This document shows, one piece after another, positions 40,200 through 50,411 of a stretch of 64,000 bases of DNA; position 1 is the stretch's first letter, and the number at the start of each line of letters is the position of its first letter. The notes under the pieces are model-generated. The model was given only the letters and a program-made list of their open reading frames with translations, was not told the DNA's origin and ran no database searches. The position numbers and the translations under genes were made by a program. This stretch comes from Staphylococcus sp. IVB6181. Its GTDB lineage: Bacteria; Bacillota; Bacilli; Staphylococcales; Staphylococcaceae. The stretch spans positions 1,591,822 to 1,655,821 of the forward strand of contig NZ_CP095096.1 of the NCBI RefSeq assembly GCF_025561445.1, written 5' to 3'.

Positions 40200-41421
40200 G
40201 GTCTCCACCTCTTTCTTGCATATAAGTGCGGATTGTATCCATATCTTTGTCTCCGCGGCCTGAAATTGTTACAACGATTATCTCGTCTTTATCCATTTTA
40301 GGTGCTAATTTTTCTACATAACTCAAGGCATGTGCACTTTCAATCGCTGGAATAATCCCTTCTGCTTTTGTAAAGCGGATTAAAGCTTCCATCGCTTCTT
40401 CATCAGAAGCATTCGGATATTCTGCACGTCCAATATCATGATAGTAGCAATGTTCAGGTCCGATACCCGGATAATCCAAACCTGCAGAAATAGAGTGTGC
40501 TAAACCGATTTGCCCTTCTTCATCTTGAAGCAGATACATTTTTGTACCATGCAATACACCGACTGAACCTTTACCGATAGCTAACGCATGTTTGCTTGTT
40601 GATGCTCCTGCACCAGCAGCTTCAACACCATATAATTTCACATCTTTATCTTGGACAAATGGATAAAATGTGCCAATTGCGTTTGAACCGCCGCCTACAC
40701 ATGCGACAACGGCATCAGGCAATCGCCCTTCTTTTTCTAAAATTTGTGTTTTAATTTCGTTTCCGATAACACTTTGGAAATCACGTACCATAGTTGGGAA
40801 TGGATCAGGACCTAATGCTGAACCCAATAAATAGTGCGTATCATCCACATGACTGACCCAATATTGCAGCGCCTTGTTAACCGCATCAGAAAGTGTACCT
40901 TGACCTTCTGTCACGGATACAACTTTTGCGCCTAACAACTCCATTCTAAAGACATTTAAAGCTTGTCTTCTGATATCTTCTTCTCCCATAAAGACAACGA
41001 GTTCCATATCGAAGAGTGCTGCGACTGTTGCACTGGCTACACCATGTTGGCCAGCTCCTGTTTCAGCAACTAATTTCTTTTTGCCCATACGTTTGGCTAA
41101 TAGCGCTTGGCCTAATGCGTTGTTGATTTTATGTGCACCTGTATGGTTTAAATCTTCACGCTTTAAATAGATTTTTGCGCCGCCTAATTGTTCTGTATAA
41201 GACTCAGCAAAAGTTAATGGTGTTGCACGCCCTACATAATCTTTTAAATAACCGTCCAACTCTTCTTGGAAAGTCGGATCCTCTTTTGCTGCTTCGTAAG
41301 CTTGTCTAAGTTCTTGAATAGCCGGCATTAATGTTTCTGGAACATAACGGCCGCCGTAACTCCCGAAAAATCCAAGTGCATCTGCTTCTGTTTGAATAGG
41401 TTGTGTTGTATTATGCGTCAT
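40192..41421 (-). CDS. trpB: Tryptophan synthase beta subunit
   Basis: PLP enzyme joining indole and serine. 409 residues; PLP lysine at 98 (HTGAHKINN), phosphate loop GGGSNAIG. The ATG at 41421 is chosen over an upstream in-frame start by its AGGAGAG site. Overlaps trpF by eleven bases. Confidence 0.97.
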   Translation of the reverse strand: MTHNTTQPIQTEADALGFFGSYGGRYVPETLMPAIQELRQAYEAAKEDPTFQEELDGYLKDYVGRATPLTFAESYTEQLGGAKIYLKREDLNHTGAHKINNALGQALLAKRMGKKKLVAETGAGQHGVASATVAALFDMELVVFMGEEDIRRQALNVFRMELLGAKVVSVTEGQGTLSDAVNKALQYWVSHVDDTHYLLGSALGPDPFPTMVRDFQSVIGNEIKTQILEKEGRLPDAVVACVGGGSNAIGTFYPFVQDKDVKLYGVEAAGAGASTSKHALAIGKGSVGVLHGTKMYLLQDEEGQIGLAHSISAGLDYPGIGPEHCYYHDIGRAEYPNASDEEAMEALIRFTKAEGIIPAIESAHALSYVEKLAPKMDKDEIIVVTISGRGDKDMDTIRTYMQERGGDHE

Positions 41422-42046
41422 TTTTATCTCTCTCCTCAATATAATTTGATATTGTTTTCATTGCTTGTGCATCCTTTTGACCAGCTTGTTCAATTCCGCT
41501 TGCGATGTCATATCCTGCTGCTTTGATTCCAAGTTGTTCGAATGCTTGAATCTTTTCTAAATCCATACCGCCAGCAACCAAGTAAGGAACATCCGGCAAT
41601 TGTTTCAATTGATTCCAATCGAACGTTTGACCTGTACCGCCGTAATGAATCGAAGGGGTATCAATAATAAATAAATCAGTATATAGCCGATAAGTTTCAA
41701 TCGCATCTGCTAACTTTCCATCTGCCGGCAATGCCTTATAAATCTGGATGTTAGGATAATGAGTACTGCACCATCGCAACAGTGCAGTATCTTCATGGCC
41801 GTGAAATTGAATGGTATCTATACTGGTTTCATTGATTAATCGCGAGACAATGGCTTTTGTCGGATTCACAACGACTGCCGCTTTATGAATCGAATCAGGT
41901 ATGATTTTTGTCATTTGTGCAATTTCACTGATTCTTTGATGACGTTTGCTTTTTAAATAATGAATAAAGCCGATTGCATCTATATCATTTTTTATCGCCT
42001 GTTCAACATCTTTTTGATTTTGAAATCCGCAGTACTTTAAGAACAT
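41411..42046 (-). CDS. trpF: Phosphoribosylanthranilate isomerase
   Basis: Third enzyme of the pathway. 211-residue TIM barrel; begins [14 protein letters not shown] (catalytic cysteine at the usual N-terminal place, Cys 6) with the late [10 protein letters not shown] phosphate-binding motif. AAAAGGAGC precedes the ATG. One base separates it from trpC. Confidence 0.95.
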   Translation of the reverse strand: MFLKYCGFQNQKDVEQAIKNDIDAIGFIHYLKSKRHQRISEIAQMTKIIPDSIHKAAVVVNPTKAIVSRLINETSIDTIQFHGHEDTALLRWCSTHYPNIQIYKALPADGKLADAIETYRLYTDLFIIDTPSIHYGGTGQTFDWNQLKQLPDVPYLVAGGMDLEKIQAFEQLGIKAAGYDIASGIEQAGQKDAQAMKTISNYIEERDKNDA

Positions 42047-42047
42047 T

Positions 42048-42827
42048 TTACTGCTCCTTTTTTAGCTGCAGACTAGGTAAAAATTGCGAAAGGTCATCAC
42101 ATTTCATCAGCGATTCACCGATAAGTACACCATCAATACCAGAACCGACAACTTTTTCTACATCGGATTGTGTATGGATGCCGCTTTCAGATATATAATA
42201 GAAACCTTCTCTTTTATCTGCCAAAATTTCATTTGTATGTTCTACATCTGTTACGAAACGTGTTAAATCTCTATTGTTTACACCAATGATTTCTGGTGCT
42301 AATTGGTAAGCTCTTTCCAATTCTTGTTTACTGTGGACTTCTACTAAAACATCTAAATCCAACGCTTTTGCATATTGATAAAGTTCATGCATTTGCTGAT
42401 CATCTAAGATGTTGACGATTAATAAAATCATTGAAGCACCTGCTCGATGTGCCACATCGATTTGAATCGGTTCAATCATGAAGTCCTTACAAAGTACAGG
42501 CAGTGTTGTTTGCTGTGTCAGTCGATTAAGACGTTCGTAACTGCCGCCGAAATAATATTCGTCTGTTAAAATTGAAATCGCCTGTGCACCATAAGTTTCG
42601 TAGTCTTTCACTTGCTGTGTTAAATTTCTTTCCGGCAATTTCTTAACAGATGGACTTTTAGACTTGATTTCCGCAATGACTGAGAGATGGCTTCGTTCAG
42701 ATAATCGTTCGCTTAACTTCTTTTTATAACGTACATCTGTTTCAGGCAATGTTCTTAATAAGTCTTCATAATAGCCTTCTGCCAACAATTCTTTTTTATA
42801 TGCTACGATGTCATCCAATATAGTCAT
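42048..42827 (-). CDS. trpC: Indole-3-glycerol phosphate synthase
   Basis: 259-residue TIM barrel with the family signature [14 protein letters not shown] near residue 50, [12 protein letters not shown] and [12 protein letters not shown]. Start overlaps trpD by 17 bases, so the two are coupled. Confidence 0.96.
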   Translation of the reverse strand: MTILDDIVAYKKELLAEGYYEDLLRTLPETDVRYKKKLSERLSERSHLSVIAEIKSKSPSVKKLPERNLTQQVKDYETYGAQAISILTDEYYFGGSYERLNRLTQQTTLPVLCKDFMIEPIQIDVAHRAGASMILLIVNILDDQQMHELYQYAKALDLDVLVEVHSKQELERAYQLAPEIIGVNNRDLTRFVTDVEHTNEILADKREGFYYISESGIHTQSDVEKVVGSGIDGVLIGESLMKCDDLSQFLPSLQLKKEQ

Positions 42828-43827
42828 ACACTTGTCCCCCAGTCTTTTTATATTGTTCGAAGGCTTTTCCTTCGTCTATGAGTTGTTGTGCAAGTTTGAC
42901 ACCTTCTTGAATCGAGTCTGCTTTTTCTGCTGTATACAAAGCAATCCCTGCATTAAGTACCACAACATCGCGCTTGCTGGAATGATCTTTGCCGCTCAGA
43001 ATATTGAGTGTAATTTCTAGATTTTCTGATGGTGTACCGCCTCTTAATGTGTCATTGCTTGCAGGTGTTAACCCCACATCCTGTGCACTTAAATGATAAG
43101 AGGTAATGCCTGTATCTCGGTTAACTTCGTAAATTAAGTTTTCACCTGATAAAGTCGCCTCGTCCATTCCATTTGCGCCATGTAATACGATTGCGCGTTT
43201 TCTGCCTAAGTCATAAAGTGTTTGTGCCATTGTTTTTACAAAATCTGGGTTGTATACACCAACAACTTGATAATCTAATTTGAATGGATGAATCATTGGT
43301 CCTAAAATATTGAAGATTGTCGGACCTTCCAGCATTTTTCGGATAGGTTGAATATGTTTCATCACTGGATAAGTATCAGTCGCATTTAAAAAAGCTAAAC
43401 CTATTTCATCCATTTTCGCTTCAGCATCTATAACTTGTGTGCCTGCGATACCCATTTTGTTGAGTAAATCGGTGCTGCCGGAAGCGGATGTAATGCTTCG
43501 GTTACCATGTTTTAATACCTTAACGCCTGCTGAGGCAACCACAAATGCGGTTGTTGTAGAAATGTTGAAACTATTAGATTTATCACCGCCTGTTCCACAT
43601 ACACACATCGCACCAGGATAAACCGGTTGAATGGGATACATCGTTTGTATCATCGCTTGAACTAAATAAGTCACTTCAGTTTGATTCAAGGGGCGGGCAG
43701 TATATTCACGCAGTAATTCAGCTTTGGTATCTTGATCAATATCAGGATGGATTAAGGTTTGAATAAATTCATGGATATCTTGTTGTGTTAAACTACTGTG
43801 CTGTTGAATTTTTTGAATAAGTGTCAT
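42811..43827 (-). CDS. trpD: Anthranilate phosphoribosyltransferase
   Basis: Joins anthranilate and PRPP. 338 residues; [19 protein letters not shown] is the PRPP-binding signature, followed by [17 protein letters not shown]. Overlaps trpG by 35 bases and is not fused to it. Confidence 0.96.
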   Translation of the reverse strand: MTLIQKIQQHSSLTQQDIHEFIQTLIHPDIDQDTKAELLREYTARPLNQTEVTYLVQAMIQTMYPIQPVYPGAMCVCGTGGDKSNSFNISTTTAFVVASAGVKVLKHGNRSITSASGSTDLLNKMGIAGTQVIDAEAKMDEIGLAFLNATDTYPVMKHIQPIRKMLEGPTIFNILGPMIHPFKLDYQVVGVYNPDFVKTMAQTLYDLGRKRAIVLHGANGMDEATLSGENLIYEVNRDTGITSYHLSAQDVGLTPASNDTLRGGTPSENLEITLNILSGKDHSSKRDVVVLNAGIALYTAEKADSIQEGVKLAQQLIDEGKAFEQYKKTGGQVYDYIG

Positions 43828-44395
43828 GGCTGCTAGCCCCTTTCTCTACTAATTTAATAAAGTTATGAATAATGGTTGCGCCTTGTTCAGTCGCAAACGA
43901 TTCTGGGTGGTATTGTATGCCGTAATGCGGATAAGTTTTATGTTCATAAGACTGAATGCAATCTGTTGTCTCTCCCGTAATGATTAAATCTTTCGGAAAT
44001 GTAACTGGGTCGCTGACTAGTGAATGATAACGCATGATTTTCAAATCTTTTGGTACACCCTCGTATAAAATAGATTCATGTGTTTGATGCATCGTATCGA
44101 CTTTTCCATGCAATACACTAGCACCTTGAATCACTTTGCCTTTGTAATAACACGTTAAAGCCTGCGCACCAAGACAAATACCTAAAATCGGCAAATCATG
44201 ATAATGGTCGATAATACGCGATAAATCATCTGTATCTTCTGGATGTCCCGGTCCTGGAGAGATAATCACCGCATCAGGATGCAAGTCATAAACAGTAGGA
44301 TCATCCGGATATTTCACAACAACATCTGTGTATCCTGCCACAATGTTTACTAAGTTATAAGTGAATGAATCATAATTATCTACAATCAATATCAT
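43793..44395 (-). CDS. trpG: Anthranilate synthase glutamine amidotransferase subunit
   Basis: Supplies ammonia to TrpE. 200 residues, class I amidotransferase with nucleophile Cys 74 (GICLGAQ) and HPESF catalytic histidine/glutamate. Overlaps trpE by four bases (ATGA). It could in principle also serve folate synthesis, but its operon place argues for tryptophan. Confidence 0.95.
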   Translation of the reverse strand: MILIVDNYDSFTYNLVNIVAGYTDVVVKYPDDPTVYDLHPDAVIISPGPGHPEDTDDLSRIIDHYHDLPILGICLGAQALTCYYKGKVIQGASVLHGKVDTMHQTHESILYEGVPKDLKIMRYHSLVSDPVTFPKDLIITGETTDCIQSYEHKTYPHYGIQYHPESFATEQGATIIHNFIKLVEKGASSHDTYSKNSTAQ

Positions 44396-45801
44396 GGTGT
44401 AACCTCCAGTAAGCTTTTAGCTTTCAAACGTGTTTCTTCTAGTTCTTTTTCAGGGATGGAATCATAAACAACGCCGCATCCTGCTTCTACATCAACATAT
44501 GTTTCATCAATCAACATTGTTCGAATGGCTAAGGCAAAGTCTAAATCGTGATTGCAGTTAATGTAGCCGACCCCTCCGCTGTATACACCGCGTTTATATG
44601 GATGTGCTTCGTAAATTCTTTCTATCGCTCTCAACTTAGGTGCACCAGATACCGTACCTGTTGGTAAAAGACTTGCGATAATATCCATCGGCGATATTTT
44701 CTCTTTTAACTGACCAGTCACTACACTAACAATGTGCATCACATGTTCGTACTTTTCGATTTCCATCAGGCGTTCGATTTTTGATGTACCTGTTTGACTG
44801 ACACGATGGATATCATTTCTGCCTAAATCAACTAACATACTATGTTCGCTTAATTCTTTTTCATCGCTCAGCAGTTGTTTGGCATTAGCTTCGTCTTCTT
44901 CCGGTGTTTTGCCTCTTTTAATAGTTCCGGCAATCGGATTAGTCACAACTTCACTGCCTTTGACTTTCACAAAGCTTTCAGGTGAACTGCCTACTATAAT
45001 CGGTTCATCAATATTCAAGTAATACATATACGGACTTGGATTTTGTCGTTTTAATTTACGGTACAGCTGATAAGACAGCGCATGTAATTTATCGCCGAAT
45101 CCATGTTGGTATCGATAAATTCTTGAAGGTACAACTTGGAACATATCCCCTTCTGTGATTAACTGTTTAAATTTCGAAATAGTTTGAATAAACTGATTAT
45201 CAGGAATATTCGGAATTATTTCTTTTTGAATCGGCACAAAAGATGTATCCGGTTGATATAATTTTATGTTTTGAAGTGCCTCCACTTGCTTTTTAACCTT
45301 ATCTTCGATGGCTATTTTATTTTCTTTTGAGAATAAGTTCGTTGAGATGACATACAAATATTCTTTGTAGTGATCAAATACGTAAACATCTTCTATCATG
45401 TACAGATGCACATCGTTTTGTTCTGGTTTATCTTTAACAGCACTTCTTTTTAATACCGGAAACTCGTGTCGGACCAAGTCAAAGCTGCAATAGCCTATAA
45501 ACCCTGAAATAAACGGCAAGTCTTTCAACTGTTCATCTTCTACCTCTGAATAATAACTTTGTACAAAGTCTTTCAGCTTTTGGTACGGATGGTTGGAAGT
45601 GATGGTTGTATCAAAAGGTGTTTTAATTTCTAATTGATCCTCTGTTAAAATCACTTCTCCATAAATATCCAGTGCCACGACTGAATAACGTCCTTTCGTT
45701 TTATTTTGGCTTGCACTTTCCAAGATGATTTTATGTGCTTTCAATTGTGCTAATGCTTCAGGGGTAATATCAGCATTCAGTCTTTCATAAACTACATCCA
45801 T
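44392..45801 (-). CDS. trpE: Anthranilate synthase component I
   Basis: Converts chorismate to anthranilate; first enzyme of the pathway and expected to be feedback-inhibited by tryptophan. 469 residues; chorismate-binding signature with DLGRNDIHRVS, LLPTGTVSGAPKLRA and GGVGYINCNHDLDFALAIRT. The ATG at 45801 has GGGAGGAGCG upstream, and the in-frame codons before it run into the T-box terminator, so they are not coding. Confidence 0.96.
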   Translation of the reverse strand: MDVVYERLNADITPEALAQLKAHKIILESASQNKTKGRYSVVALDIYGEVILTEDQLEIKTPFDTTITSNHPYQKLKDFVQSYYSEVEDEQLKDLPFISGFIGYCSFDLVRHEFPVLKRSAVKDKPEQNDVHLYMIEDVYVFDHYKEYLYVISTNLFSKENKIAIEDKVKKQVEALQNIKLYQPDTSFVPIQKEIIPNIPDNQFIQTISKFKQLITEGDMFQVVPSRIYRYQHGFGDKLHALSYQLYRKLKRQNPSPYMYYLNIDEPIIVGSSPESFVKVKGSEVVTNPIAGTIKRGKTPEEDEANAKQLLSDEKELSEHSMLVDLGRNDIHRVSQTGTSKIERLMEIEKYEHVMHIVSVVTGQLKEKISPMDIIASLLPTGTVSGAPKLRAIERIYEAHPYKRGVYSGGVGYINCNHDLDFALAIRTMLIDETYVDVEAGCGVVYDSIPEKELEETRLKAKSLLEVTP

Positions 45802-45821
45802 TTTTCTTATCGCTCCTCCCA

Positions 45822-46055
45822 TAATAAAAAGCGCCCTTGTTTGTTGTAACAAGGACGCTTTTGGCGCGGTACCACCTTTGTTAGCAATCCATAAGATTGC
45901 TCACTCATGCTTTTATTTGATTGGCAGCTTCAAACAAAACCCAATTCATTAAACAGCGAGGTTAGTTTGCATCTACCACTAACTTTCTGAATCTGCTCAC
46001 TCTGCTTAACTACTACCTTTTGTCTTATCACTGTATTTCTCTGTCTCTTCCAAAT
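45822..46055 (-). promoter_or_regulatory. Second (proximal) tryptophan T-box leader
   Basis: Minus-strand T-box leader: stem I apical hairpin GTTAGTGGTAGATGCAA...CTAAC, specifier region TGAATTGGG with the Trp codon TGG at 45943-45941, the T-box sequence AAGGTGGTACCGCG (45878-45865), and a terminator AGCGTCCTTGTT / AACAAGGGCGCT with T-run (45825-45860). Uncharged tRNA-Trp should open the terminator and allow trpE expression. Confidence 0.92.
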
Positions 46056-46059
46056 TAAT

Positions 46060-46283
46060 AAAAGACACCACAATAACGCTTTACTCCTGTAAGGACGCGT
46101 TACCGTGGTGCCACCTTAGTTCAACATAGACATGTTCTTATTGATAAAAATTAAATTGTGTTCATGCTTGCTAAAAGTCCCAATTCACTTGATACGCTGT
46201 ACTGATTTGCATCAACCATCAGTTTTCTGTTTGCTACATTTCATATAAGCTACGTTTACTTTTAACATCGTTCGCAATGTACT
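46060..46283 (-). promoter_or_regulatory. First (distal) tryptophan T-box leader
   Basis: A second complete T-box upstream of the first: apical hairpin CTGATGGTTGATGCAA-ATCAG, specifier TGAATTGGGA with TGG at 46182-46180, T-box sequence AAGGTGGCACCACGG (46117-46103), and terminator stem CCACGGTAACGC / GCGTTATTGTGG followed by TCTTTTATT. In tandem with the proximal element both must be read through. Confidence 0.92.
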
Positions 46284-46287
46284 TTGA

Positions 46288-46316
46288 ATTATACACTGCA
46301 TTTTCAGCGATGTCAA
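46288..46316 (-). promoter_or_regulatory. Promoter of the trp operon
   Basis: Perfect consensus TTGACA (46316-46311), 17-bp spacer, TATAAT (46293-46288) on the minus strand, immediately ahead of the first T-box. Such a strong promoter fits control by termination rather than by initiation. Confidence 0.88.
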
Positions 46317-46348
46317 CACAAAAGTTAAACAACACTATATTTTTGGTT

Positions 46349-47389
46349 TTAATCTTCAACCATATCTGAGAAGAGATATGCCTCTAACAAGCGTTGTGTC
46401 GCTTTGATCGAATCAATATGTGTACGTTCCAATGCATGCGAAGATTCAATACCTGCCCCAAACAATCCGTGTTTGATATCTGCACCTGAACGCAATGCTG
46501 CTGAAGCATCTGAACCGTAATAAGGATAAATATCGACTTTATACGGAATCTCGTTGCTTTGCGCTAATTGTGTTAAATGCTGTCTCAATTTTTTATGATA
46601 AGGTCCTGAAGCATCTTTTGCACAAATAGAAACGGTATACTCATCAGAAGTTTGGCCATCTCCTAATGCGCCCATATCAAATGCAATATACTCTTTGACT
46701 TTGCCTGGGATAGAAGCATTGGCACCATAACCTATTTCTTCATTGTTAGAAATAAAGAAATGCGTAGTATACGGCAATGTTTTACCGTTTTCTTTCAGTT
46801 TTTCTAAAAAGTCCATAATCATCGCAACACTTGCTTTATCATCTAAATGACGTGATTTAATAAAGTCATTAGCTGTAAATACCGTTCTAGGATCTAAACT
46901 GATAAAGTCCCCTACTTCAATACCTAATTGACGTGTCTCTTCATCATTTCTTGTCACAGCATCAATTCTGACTTCCATATGTTCTTTATCACGCGGAATC
47001 GTATGATTGTCTTTGTATACATGTACAGATGTTTCGTGAAGACAAATCGTTCCTGTATAATCTTTGCCTGAGTCTGTATGAATAGTACAATATTCGCCTT
47101 CTATTGCGTTGAAAGCATAGCCCCCGATTAGTTCAATACCTAATCGGCCATCCTCTTTCACTTCTTTTACCATTGCACCTAAAGTGTCTACATGGGCAGT
47201 AATACAACGATGCTCTACATCATTGTCACCTTGTACGGTAATCATTAATGCCCCTTTATTCGTCACATATGTAGGATAACCTAAGTTCTCCGCAAACTCT
47301 CCCACATAATCAATCGCTTTGTACGCGTCGCCTGACGGACTTGGAATTTCAGTTAATGTTTTAATCGTTTCAAAAATTTTTTGTGCCAT
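46349..47389 (-). CDS. M42-family aminopeptidase
   Basis: 346-residue metallo-aminopeptidase of the M42 (glutamyl aminopeptidase/endoglucanase-like) family. Metal ligands appear in AHVDTLGAMV, the catalytic SNNEEIGYGAN and DMGALGDG segments, and the late ESSHALERTH. Expected to trim N-terminal residues from peptides in the cytoplasm. AGGGGATTTTA precedes the ATG. Monocistronic between tyrA (divergent) and the trp promoter. Confidence 0.9.
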   Translation of the reverse strand: MAQKIFETIKTLTEIPSPSGDAYKAIDYVGEFAENLGYPTYVTNKGALMITVQGDNDVEHRCITAHVDTLGAMVKEVKEDGRLGIELIGGYAFNAIEGEYCTIHTDSGKDYTGTICLHETSVHVYKDNHTIPRDKEHMEVRIDAVTRNDEETRQLGIEVGDFISLDPRTVFTANDFIKSRHLDDKASVAMIMDFLEKLKENGKTLPYTTHFFISNNEEIGYGANASIPGKVKEYIAFDMGALGDGQTSDEYTVSICAKDASGPYHKKLRQHLTQLAQSNEIPYKVDIYPYYGSDASAALRSGADIKHGLFGAGIESSHALERTHIDSIKATQRLLEAYLFSDMVED

Positions 47390-47528
47390 TAAAATCCCCT
47401 CCTTGTCTTTATTGTACCTATATTTTTCCTAAATAGAAAATCAAAATCTATTCCTTTAATACCTTGCGTCATTTGAAAATACACTCTATAATGTTTCTAT
47501 TCTGAAAATTTAGACAGAGGTGAGTCTT

Positions 47529-48626
47529 TTGACTAAAAATATCCTTTTTGTTGGTTTAGGACTAATCGGCGGAAGCTTAGCTTCAAATTTAAAGTATGCG
47601 CAAAACGATGCACGTATTATTGCTTATGATTCTAACCTAAGTCAACTTGATAAAGCACTTTCGATTGGAATTATTGATGAAAAAGCAGTAGATTATGAAG
47701 CAGCTGTTCAACAAGCAGATATTATTATTTATGCCACACCTGTCCAACAAACGGTAAAATATCTCAAAACACTTACAGATATTCCTACTCAGCCTGGACT
47801 CATCGTCACAGATACCGGAAGTACCAAAGGAACGATTCAAGCCTTTGAAAAGCCGTTATTAGATGCCAAACAGATTCATTTAATCGGCGGTCATCCTATG
47901 GCCGGCAGTCATAAATCAGGTATCTTAAATGCGAAAAAGAACCTGTTTGAAAATGCGTATTATATTTTGGTACATTCTGAAAAAGAAAATGATCACGCAT
48001 CAAAAGTAATTCAAGATTTGCTACAAGCTACACGTGCAAAAATCATCGCAACTTCACCAGAAGAACACGATTTTGTGACAAGTATTGTCAGCCATATTCC
48101 GCATATTGCTGCGGCGCTGCTTGTGAACTTAAGCCTGAATTACGATCAAGATTCTCCGCTGATTAAACAGCTTGCAGCAGGCGGTTTCCGTGATATTACA
48201 CGTATAGCCAGCAGCAGCCCTGAAATGTGGAGCGATATCATGCACGAAAATAAAGACTTTATTCTTGCCGGCATTCAACAATGGAACAACCAGCTGTCTC
48301 ACCTTGTTACACAAATACAAAACGATGATACTGAAGGGATTTATCAATTTTTCGAAAATGCTCGTGATTACAGAAATCATCTGCCCGCTAAGAAACCAGG
48401 CGCAGTTGCTAGTTCCTACGAACTTTACGTAGACATCCCTGACAAACCTGGTATGATCAGCAAAGTAACCTCTATTCTGAGTTTACATAATATTTCTATA
48501 AGTAACATAAATATTGTAGAAGTCCGTGAAGATATTTACGGTGCTTTGCGTATCAGCTTTAAAACACCTAAAGATCGCGAACTGGGAATTGAAGCGTTGC
48601 ATGAATTTGATACGTATAGTCTTTAA
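47529..48626 (+). CDS. tyrA: Prephenate dehydrogenase
   Basis: NAD-dependent oxidative decarboxylation of prephenate on the way to tyrosine. 365 residues: Rossmann motif GLGLIGGS (9-16), [12 protein letters not shown] with the catalytic histidine, and a C-terminal ACT domain (about 300-360) beginning [17 protein letters not shown], which suggests feedback control. I choose the TTG at 47529, spaced from AGAGGTGA, over the GTG at 47520; homologues start MTxxxLFxGLG. Confidence 0.93.
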   Translation: MTKNILFVGLGLIGGSLASNLKYAQNDARIIAYDSNLSQLDKALSIGIIDEKAVDYEAAVQQADIIIYATPVQQTVKYLKTLTDIPTQPGLIVTDTGSTKGTIQAFEKPLLDAKQIHLIGGHPMAGSHKSGILNAKKNLFENAYYILVHSEKENDHASKVIQDLLQATRAKIIATSPEEHDFVTSIVSHIPHIAAALLVNLSLNYDQDSPLIKQLAAGGFRDITRIASSSPEMWSDIMHENKDFILAGIQQWNNQLSHLVTQIQNDDTEGIYQFFENARDYRNHLPAKKPGAVASSYELYVDIPDKPGMISKVTSILSLHNISISNINIVEVREDIYGALRISFKTPKDRELGIEALHEFDTYSL

Positions 48627-48634
48627 TAAGCATC

Positions 48635-48669
48635 AAAAGGTTCTGTAGATGGTTACAGAGCCTTTTTTA
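48635..48669 (+). terminator. Terminator of tyrA
   Basis: AAAAGGTTCTGTA...TTACAGAGCCTTTTTT stem with T6 tail; the opposite A-run suits the convergent polymerase gene. Confidence 0.85.
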
Positions 48670-48677
48670 ATGCTTAT

Positions 48678-49940
48678 TTACATTTTATGACCTGCCATCA
48701 GGCCTAAACGACCATACTTAGTTCCTGCATCCGTATAAGAAATGGCTTTTGAAACAATACCTTTTCCATATTTCTGCTGCAAGCGATCAATTGTTTTCGC
48801 AAGAGCTTCATTGCGTTTTCTTTCATACTCATCCACAAATAAATTCAATTGCTGAATACCTTCAGGTACAAATTGCGTCAACGAAACACTGAGTGTACGA
48901 TACAATAACGTTTGATCGCATAATTGGTCAGCCCACTTCTCTAATGTGGTCCAAATTTCTTTTTCTAAATTCGTCGGTTCTTGCAATGTAAATTGCTTAT
49001 GCACACCTCCGCCATCTTTATAACCGAATGAAAAATGAATTGTTCTTGCGCGCATTTTACGCAATCTCACCCGCATTGCCACATCTTCAATCAACTCTTG
49101 CATAACGACTTTGGCATCTTCATAGCTGTAGTCGCGCATTAAAATCTGGCTCTTGCATATCGATGGATTAGTTGTTTTGTACTTCTCACGCATTTTGCTT
49201 TGATCAATTCCGTGTGCATGCAAATGCAGATCAATGCCCTTAATCCCAAAATCTCTTTTTAAATATTGGTATGGATAATGTGCTAAATCTCCAATCGTAA
49301 AAATACCGCGCTTATTCAATTTTTTCTCTGTGCGCGTATTGATGCCCCAAAATTTATGAAGCGGTTGTATTTTCCATAATTTATCAGGAACATTTTGGTA
49401 ACGCCATTCCGCAATACGATCTGGATTATGTTTAGCTTCAATATCCATCGCAATTTTACTCAGCAGCATATTCGACCCTATCCCGACTGTGCAATAGATT
49501 TGTGTCTTATCATAAATTTCTTTCATCAGCTTAATACAAAACGATTGTACTGTACTGCTGAAGCGATGATAACTATCTGTTACATCCATAAAAAATTCAT
49601 CGATACTGTATTGATGCAAATCTTCTGGCGGCACATACTGCAATGCAATTTTAGAAATCATAATAGATACATCTAAATACTTGCGCATACTTGGATTGAT
49701 GATATAAATATCATTGCGATGCGGAATCTCAAATAAACGCGAACCTGTAGTAATCCCGATGGCTTTCAGCGGCGGTGTTGCAGCGAGTACCACTGAACCT
49801 TGACGTTTTGTATCTGCTACTACTGCTAATTTTGTCTTTAATGGATCTAAACCTTTTGAAATACAAGATACACTCGCAAAGAAACTCTTTTGATCTATAC
49901 ATAAAATATCCCTGTCCTCTAGTAAATGATAATCATACAT
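48678..49940 (-). CDS. Y-family DNA polymerase (UmuC/ImpB type)
   Basis: Translesion polymerase-like protein of 420 residues. Palm motifs ILCIDQKSFFASVSC and QYSIDEFFMDVTD carry the metal-binding acidic residues; a helix-hairpin-helix and little-finger domain follow. It is the UmuC/UvrX-like branch rather than DinB (pol IV), judged by the DRDILCIDQKSFFASV start. The ATG at 49940 follows GGGGGTGATG. Two LexA-type operators upstream predict SOS induction. Confidence 0.9.
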   Translation of the reverse strand: MYDYHLLEDRDILCIDQKSFFASVSCISKGLDPLKTKLAVVADTKRQGSVVLAATPPLKAIGITTGSRLFEIPHRNDIYIINPSMRKYLDVSIMISKIALQYVPPEDLHQYSIDEFFMDVTDSYHRFSSTVQSFCIKLMKEIYDKTQIYCTVGIGSNMLLSKIAMDIEAKHNPDRIAEWRYQNVPDKLWKIQPLHKFWGINTRTEKKLNKRGIFTIGDLAHYPYQYLKRDFGIKGIDLHLHAHGIDQSKMREKYKTTNPSICKSQILMRDYSYEDAKVVMQELIEDVAMRVRLRKMRARTIHFSFGYKDGGGVHKQFTLQEPTNLEKEIWTTLEKWADQLCDQTLLYRTLSVSLTQFVPEGIQQLNLFVDEYERKRNEALAKTIDRLQQKYGKGIVSKAISYTDAGTKYGRLGLMAGHKM

Positions 49941-49976
49941 ATCATCACCCCCGTTATGTGATACTTTAAGTATATA

Positions 49977-49990
49977 CGAACATTTGTTCT
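49977..49990. promoter_or_regulatory. LexA (SOS) box 1
   Basis: CGAACATTTGTTCT, a close match to the Gram-positive LexA operator CGAAC-N4-GTTCG, 37 bp upstream of the polymerase gene. Confidence 0.85.
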
Positions 49991-50005
49991 TATTCAACAA
50001 TTATA

Positions 50006-50019
50006 AGAACAAATGTTCT
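50006..50019. promoter_or_regulatory. LexA (SOS) box 2
   Basis: AGAACAAATGTTCT, a perfect palindromic GAAC-N4-GTTC core, centred 29 bp from box 1. It lies between the divergent polymerase and tautomerase genes. Confidence 0.75.
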
Positions 50020-50094
50020 GTTTCGTCTTATCGTTCATCACCTATTAACTTTAGTGGTATAATAAGGTTATATCTATCACAAGGAGGCGTTCTT

Positions 50095-50280
50095 ATGCCA
50101 ATCGTAAATATTAAATTAATTGAAGGTCGTACAGACGAACAACTTAAAGCTTTAGTTAAAGCAGTCACAGATGCAGTTGAAAAAACTACAAATGCTGACC
50201 GTAACGCAATCAGCGTTGTATTAGAAGAAATGAAACCTAACCACTATGGTGTAGGCGGCGTCAGAAAATCTGATCAATAA
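50095..50280 (+). CDS. 4-oxalocrotonate tautomerase-like protein
   Basis: 61 residues with the catalytic N-terminal proline exposed after Met removal (MPIVNIKLIEGR) and Arg 11/39-type residues; standard length of the YwhB/4-OT group. The substrate in staphylococci is unknown. The ATG has AAGGAGGCG at ideal spacing; the longer open frame upstream is not coding. A TATAAT lies at 50058-50063. Monocistronic. Confidence 0.93.
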   Translation: MPIVNIKLIEGRTDEQLKALVKAVTDAVEKTTNADRNAISVVLEEMKPNHYGVGGVRKSDQ

Positions 50281-50291
50281 TACATGAAACG

Positions 50292-50332
50292 AAGAGAAGC
50301 GGCTAACCCTCATTGGATTAACCGCTTCTCTT
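50292..50332 (+). terminator. Terminator of the tautomerase gene
   Basis: AAGAGAAGCGGCTAA / TTAACCGCTTCTCTT stem with a short T-rich tail. Confidence 0.85.
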
Positions 50333-50411
50333 AATCTTTATTCTATTATTTTCATTCTATCCTTTTCACTCTATCTCTACATTCCTGCCATCTTTTGTAT
50401 CCGAACCTAAC

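Noticed and set aside
45802-45852. N-terminal extension of trpE
   Set aside because: Falls in the T-box terminator; the ATG at 45801 has a strong ribosome binding site and matches known TrpE starts.
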